From contig JACQRR010000115.1 of the NCBI GenBank assembly GCA_016206365.1, positions 1-9,441 of the forward strand: a DNA stretch of 9,441 nt. The letters run 5' to 3'. The stretch is from Candidatus Roizmanbacteria bacterium. GTDB lineage: Bacteria > Patescibacteriota > Microgenomatia > UBA1406 > GWC2-37-13. A model generated the notes under the pieces. The model was not told the origin of the DNA and did no database searches. It worked only from the letters and a program-made list of their open reading frames with translations. Position numbers and translations under genes: made by a program. This document shows, one piece after another, positions 7,089 through 9,441 of this stretch; positions within the stretch are counted from its first letter, which is position 1; every line of letters starts with the position of its first letter.

Positions 7089-7208
7089 TGTCATTCTGAA
7101 CCCCGACGTACGTTGGGGTGAAGAATCTAGCGAAGGAACAGCTGACGTTCGAAGCGTTTTTTTACGCTCGTTCCACTCGCTGGATCCTTCGCTTCGCTCA
7201 GGATGACA
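7089..7208. repeat. TGTCATT-ended palindromic element D (intergenic)
   Basis: Ends are TGTCATTCTGA (7089-7099) and TCAGGATGACA (7198-7208), an inverted repeat with one mismatch. The core CCCCGACGTACGTTGGGG (7101-7118) is nearly self-complementary and almost identical to the core of element B. AGCGAAGG and CCTTCGCT form further stem. It fills the space between divergent genes, so it lies in the probable leader of the SDR transcript and directly upstream of the -10 of the membrane-protein gene. Confidence 0.8.
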
Positions 7209-7230
7209 ATGGTTGGATTTATTATATAAT
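7203..7230 (+). promoter_or_regulatory. Sigma70-like promoter, probably giving a leaderless mRNA
   Basis: ATGACA (7203-7208, five of six to TTGACA) is followed after 16 bases by a perfect TATAAT (7225-7230). Transcription would begin near 7237, which is the first base of the chosen ATG. The -35 bases are the outermost bases of element D. The -10 lies in the self-complementary ATTATATAAT (7221-7230), so a minus-strand TATAAT at 7226-7221 could also serve the SDR gene. Confidence 0.55.
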
Positions 7231-7236
7231 AAAAAG

Positions 7237-8235
7237 ATGTACCAAAAGATAAAGAAAACTCTAGATTTTGACTTCAAAAAACAAGAAAAAAAAATACTTC
7301 TCATCTTTACGCTCGGACTTCTTTTTTATGCGGCTCTTGTCTTATTCGGAGACACAAAAAAGATAATATCTATCTCATTCTCATTTAAGTGGAACGTTGT
7401 GATTCTCTTATTGCTTCTTAGCTTATTTAATTATCTGGTCCGCTTTGTCCGTTGGCACTATTTTCTTCACCAGATATCAATCAAAATTCCTTTTGCCAAC
7501 TCATTACGAATATTTTTAGCCGGACTTTCGATGACAGTCACGCCTGGTAAGATGGGAGAGGTAGTCAAAGCCTATCTCATCAAAAAAGAAACGGGTAATA
7601 AATTTGCTCAAATGATACCACTATTGATTACCGAGAGGCTCACAGACGGCATCGGCATGCTGCTTTTAGCCTTGGGAGGAATTTATTTATTTAGACAGTC
7701 GGCAATATTTTTTTTATTCTCTCTTTCTATCGTACTTTGTTTCTTTCTTTTTGTATATTATAAAAGACATACCTTGAAACTCATCAGAAAATTGGAAGAT
7801 AAAATTGGTCACATTAAAGCGCTTGATTTTTTTCTAACCTTTTTTGAAAATTCTGAGAAGCTTCTTAGGTCAAAACAGCTGACGATAGGAATATTATTGT
7901 CTATTATAGCCTGGTCTTTTGAAGGAATCTCGCTTTTTTTGCTAATAAACAACTTTGGATCTTTCTGGCGATGGAGTTCATTTTTTTACGCACTATTTAT
8001 ATTTTCATTTTCTTCGATAGCTGGTTTCTTGGTTTTGATTCCAGGCGGAATCGGGGTCGCCGAAGGCTCGATCACCTCGCTTCTTACATTATTCTTTCAA
8101 ATAGGTTTGCCTCAAGCAATATTTATCACATTAATATTTAGGTTCGTCACCCTTTGGTTTGGAGTATTGTTAGGGTTGGCTAATCTCCTTTTATCCTTTT
8201 CAAAACTGCGTTTATCGGAAGAAGAAGGTCGCTAA
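7237..8235 (+). CDS. LPG-synthase-TM / UPF0104 family membrane protein
   Basis: A 332-residue polytopic inner-membrane protein matching the lysylphosphatidylglycerol synthetase transmembrane (flippase-like) family, here without the C-terminal aminoacyl-transferase domain. Key motifs are TPGKMGEVVKAYL (102-114), ERLTDGIGM (133-141), PGGIGVAEGS (269-278) and the late FRFVTLWFG (301-309). About eight hydrophobic helices are visible. Stand-alone members occur in glycan and lipid loci and are thought to translocate or bind lipid-linked substrates; that role here is inference from context. The ATG at 7237 is preferred to an in-frame TTG at 7213 because the TTG lies upstream of the TATAAT box and would not be in the transcript. 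No Shine-Dalgarno is visible. The 3' end overlaps the convergent CBS gene by 56 bases. Confidence 0.85.
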   Translation: MYQKIKKTLDFDFKKQEKKILLIFTLGLLFYAALVLFGDTKKIISISFSFKWNVVILLLLLSLFNYLVRFVRWHYFLHQISIKIPFANSLRIFLAGLSMTVTPGKMGEVVKAYLIKKETGNKFAQMIPLLITERLTDGIGMLLLALGGIYLFRQSAIFFLFSLSIVLCFFLFVYYKRHTLKLIRKLEDKIGHIKALDFFLTFFENSEKLLRSKQLTIGILLSIIAWSFEGISLFLLINNFGSFWRWSSFFYALFIFSFSSIAGFLVLIPGGIGVAEGSITSLLTLFFQIGLPQAIFITLIFRFVTLWFGVLLGLANLLLSFSKLRLSEEEGR

Positions 8236-9265
8236 GGTTTTTTGCGTCTCTTTTGATTACTTTAGGATTTCCCTTTTGTGGAAATAATGATAATACCAGT
8301 TCAAACAACCCTCCCTGCTTTTCTTCCTTTACAAATAGTCGCGCCGCCCTAACATCTGGAAATTTCTTGATCATAGGTGATAAGTGTTTAAAAAAGCCGC
8401 CAAGTATTTGGCGGCTTTGTTGGGAAAGATTCTTTCCAATGATCTCAATTTTCTTTCCGTTCCCACTCCACATCAGAAGTTTCAGGAAATCTTTGCTGGT
8501 GATAATACCAATCGGGTGCCTCTCTTGGTCGACGATAACAACGCTGCCAATTTTTTTATTTAAAATAAGCTCTAAGGCTTTTTTAGCCAGATCATCTGGC
8601 GATAGAGTTAGCGTATAGGTTTTAGCTAAATTTTTTATTTTAAGATGATAAAAACTTATATGATTTCCCTCACGCTCTCCACGATGGGGTGAATTACGCG
8701 GGCTAACCAAATATGAGATCAAGTCATAATAACTTAAGATGCCTTTTAACTTTAGGTCTTTGTTTAAGACGATAAGTTTTGAAACCTTAGTTTTTTTGAA
8801 GGTGTTAATCGCAGAATTTACCGTATCGTCTTCATAGATAGTAATTACTGGATTATTTTTTGTCTTTAAAATGTTTCTTATGGGAATAGCCAATTCAGGA
8901 GACCCAAGATAGTATGACAAAAGATGCCTTGCAGATATTATGCCTAAGAAGACTTCTTGATCGTTAAATACAGGCAGATAGTGAATCTTTGATTCAATAA
9001 ATAGTTGGGCAACTTTTGCGAGAGTAAAATTAGCACGCACTTTAGGCGGGTGATAAAGACAATGTCTTACTTTAGCGTTTCCGGGATAAGATGACTTTAT
9101 CAATGCATAATATGGATTAATCACGCCTAAAAATTGGTTTTTGTCATCAAAAACTAAGGCTGCGTCATGAGATGTCCTCATACGAGTGAGAGCATAGGAA
9201 AGCGTATCATCCGGAGATATCTTGATTATTCCCTCTGTCTTGATGATATCTTTGAGCTCGACCAT
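8180..9265 (-). CDS. Four-CBS-domain protein with HPF/RaiA-like C-terminal domain
   Basis: A 361-residue soluble protein with no membrane segment. Four CBS repeats lie near 1-57, 65-122, 129-187 and 206-265, i.e. two Bateman modules that usually bind adenine nucleotides. The G-h-h-S/T-x-x-D ligand motif is intact in CBS3 (G175, S178, D181) and CBS4 (G253, T256, D259) but degenerate in CBS1 and CBS2 (H114 in place of Asp). Residues 271-358 run strand (KIEIIG), long helix (281-302), three strands (VRAARLFVKEE, GLFELVLSLFP, PKVIKRDA), helix (NLSDLLLPINAVLKRI). That is the order of the ribosome hibernation factor HPF/RaiA, with similar residue pattern. Nucleotide-controlled ribosome binding is inference. 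Residues 188-201 are an odd SPRNSPHRGEREGN linker. A terminator-like hairpin lies inside the gene. Confidence 0.82.
   Translation of the reverse strand: MVELKDIIKTEGIIKISPDDTLSYALTRMRTSHDAALVFDDKNQFLGVINPYYALIKSSYPGNAKVRHCLYHPPKVRANFTLAKVAQLFIESKIHYLPVFNDQEVFLGIISARHLLSYYLGSPELAIPIRNILKTKNNPVITIYEDDTVNSAINTFKKTKVSKLIVLNKDLKLKGILSYYDLISYLVSPRNSPHRGEREGNHISFYHLKIKNLAKTYTLTLSPDDLAKKALELILNKKIGSVVIVDQERHPIGIITSKDFLKLLMWSGNGKKIEIIGKNLSQQSRQILGGFFKHLSPMIKKFPDVRAARLFVKEEKQGGLFELVLSLFPQKGNPKVIKRDAKNLSDLLLPINAVLKRIKGD
8390..8418 (-). terminator. Terminator-shaped hairpin inside the CBS-HPF gene
   Basis: A perfect 11-base stem (8393-8403 with 8408-8418, containing GCCGCC/GGCGGC) closes a four-base loop and runs on the minus strand into a run of six T (8395-8390). 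This is the form of an intrinsic terminator, yet it lies in codons 283-291, about 210 bases before the stop. On the plus strand the tail is TTTGTT, so it could also end read-through from the membrane-protein gene. The fold is seen in sequence; termination activity is inferred. Confidence 0.55.
8663..8704 (-). repeat. Possible translated repeat insert between CBS3 and CBS4
   Basis: Fourteen codons (SPRNSPHRGEREGN) richer in G and C than their surroundings separate two CBS domains. The peptide resembles those made when GC-rich bacterial repeats are translated, but no second copy is present in this window and the pairing is poor. Confidence 0.25.
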
Positions 9266-9289
9266 AATATAGAGCTATATATGAACCTA

Positions 9290-9298
9290 TTTATATCA
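9290..9298 (-). promoter_or_regulatory. Candidate extended -10 of the CBS-HPF gene
   Basis: On the minus strand TGATATAAA gives an extended -10 (TGn plus TATAAA), placing a start near 9283 and a leader of about 18 bases. A nearer TATATA (9281-9276) would give an almost leaderless message. No convincing -35 is seen for either. Confidence 0.35.
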
Positions 9299-9385
9299 GG
9301 CATTCTTATGATACTACCTCTTTTTTTATTAGTCAATAGGAATTTTAGATTCCGTCGGCGATCCCAAGTATTGAAAAAAAATCCA

Positions 9386-9394
9386 TGCTATAAT
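9386..9394 (+). promoter_or_regulatory. Extended -10 promoter of tRNA-Leu
   Basis: TGCTATAAT is a perfect extended -10 element. Transcription would begin near 9401, about 17 bases before the mature tRNA end. A TTGAAA at 9371-9376 is only 12 bases upstream of the -10, too close for a normal -35. Confidence 0.55.
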
Positions 9395-9417
9395 AAAAAA
9401 TATAAATCTAAAAAATT

Positions 9418-9441
9418 GGCGCAGTGGCGGAATGGCATACG
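9418..9441 (+). tRNA. tRNA-Leu, 5' part only (cut by window end)
   Basis: GGCGCAG fits a seven-base acceptor strand, followed by TG (positions 8-9) and GCGGAATGGCATACG, which matches the D-arm pattern GCGGAAT-GG-A-ACGC of bacterial tRNA-Leu. The anticodon, long variable arm and 3' half lie outside, so identity rests on the D arm only. Confidence 0.7.

Noticed and set aside
7213..7236. Upstream TTG start for the UPF0104-like gene
   Set aside because: It precedes the TATAAT box that best explains transcription, and the ATG at 7237 coincides with the predicted transcript start.
6984..7304. Minus-strand open frame across the divergent spacer
   Set aside because: It overlaps the SDR gene's start in another frame, is mostly translated palindrome D, and has no family features.
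9371..9376. TTGAAA as -35 of the tRNA-Leu promoter
   Set aside because: Only 12 bases separate it from TATAAT; the extended -10 explains the promoter better.
1..9441. CRISPR array
   Set aside because: Repeats are inverted, of differing types and irregularly spaced; no regular direct repeats with spacers and no cas-like genes are present.

Overview
The window reads as a low-GC, tightly packed stretch of a Candidate Phyla Radiation (Patescibacteria, probably Microgenomates-type) chromosome. This is inferred from four things: large polytopic GT39-like glycosyltransferases in series, weak or absent Shine-Dalgarno sites, very short or overlapping gene borders, and many short palindromic elements ending in TGTCATT/AATGACA, some of them read through in frame by genes. 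The standard bacterial code fits: genes end in TAA, TAG and TGA, and glycines are encoded by GGN.

Layout. 1-4408 (+): the C-terminal part of a GT39-like transferase cut by the window edge, a second GT39-like transferase whose ATG overlaps the preceding stop by one base, a palindrome-rich 176-base spacer, a GDP-mannose 3,5-epimerase-like SDR, and a DPM1-like GT2 transferase. 4455-7075 (-): an extended SDR epimerase/dehydratase followed 11 bases downstream by a third GT39-like transferase. 7076-7236: a divergent control region holding a 120-base palindromic element and a promoter. 7237-8235 (+): an eight-or-so-pass LPG-synthase-TM/UPF0104-like flippase-type membrane protein. 8180-9265 (-): a soluble protein with four CBS domains and a C-terminal domain resembling the ribosome hibernation factor HPF/RaiA; it overlaps its convergent neighbour by 56 bases. 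9418-9441 (+): the first bases of a tRNA-Leu gene behind an extended -10 promoter.

How the parts fit. The transferases, sugar-nucleotide SDRs and the UPF0104-like protein together look like a cell-surface glycan or glycoprotein locus: SDRs would make or modify nucleotide sugars, the GT2 enzyme would load a polyprenyl carrier, and the GT39-type enzymes would move sugar from the carrier to an acceptor outside the membrane. The CBS-HPF protein is a separate theme (energy sensing and translation) and is the most unusual item here. A strong terminator-shaped hairpin lies inside its coding sequence, at the start of the HPF-like domain. The second theme is the repeat family: at least four TGTCATT-ended elements in 9.4 kb, two of them translated inside a transferase and one apparently supplying the -35 box of a gene.
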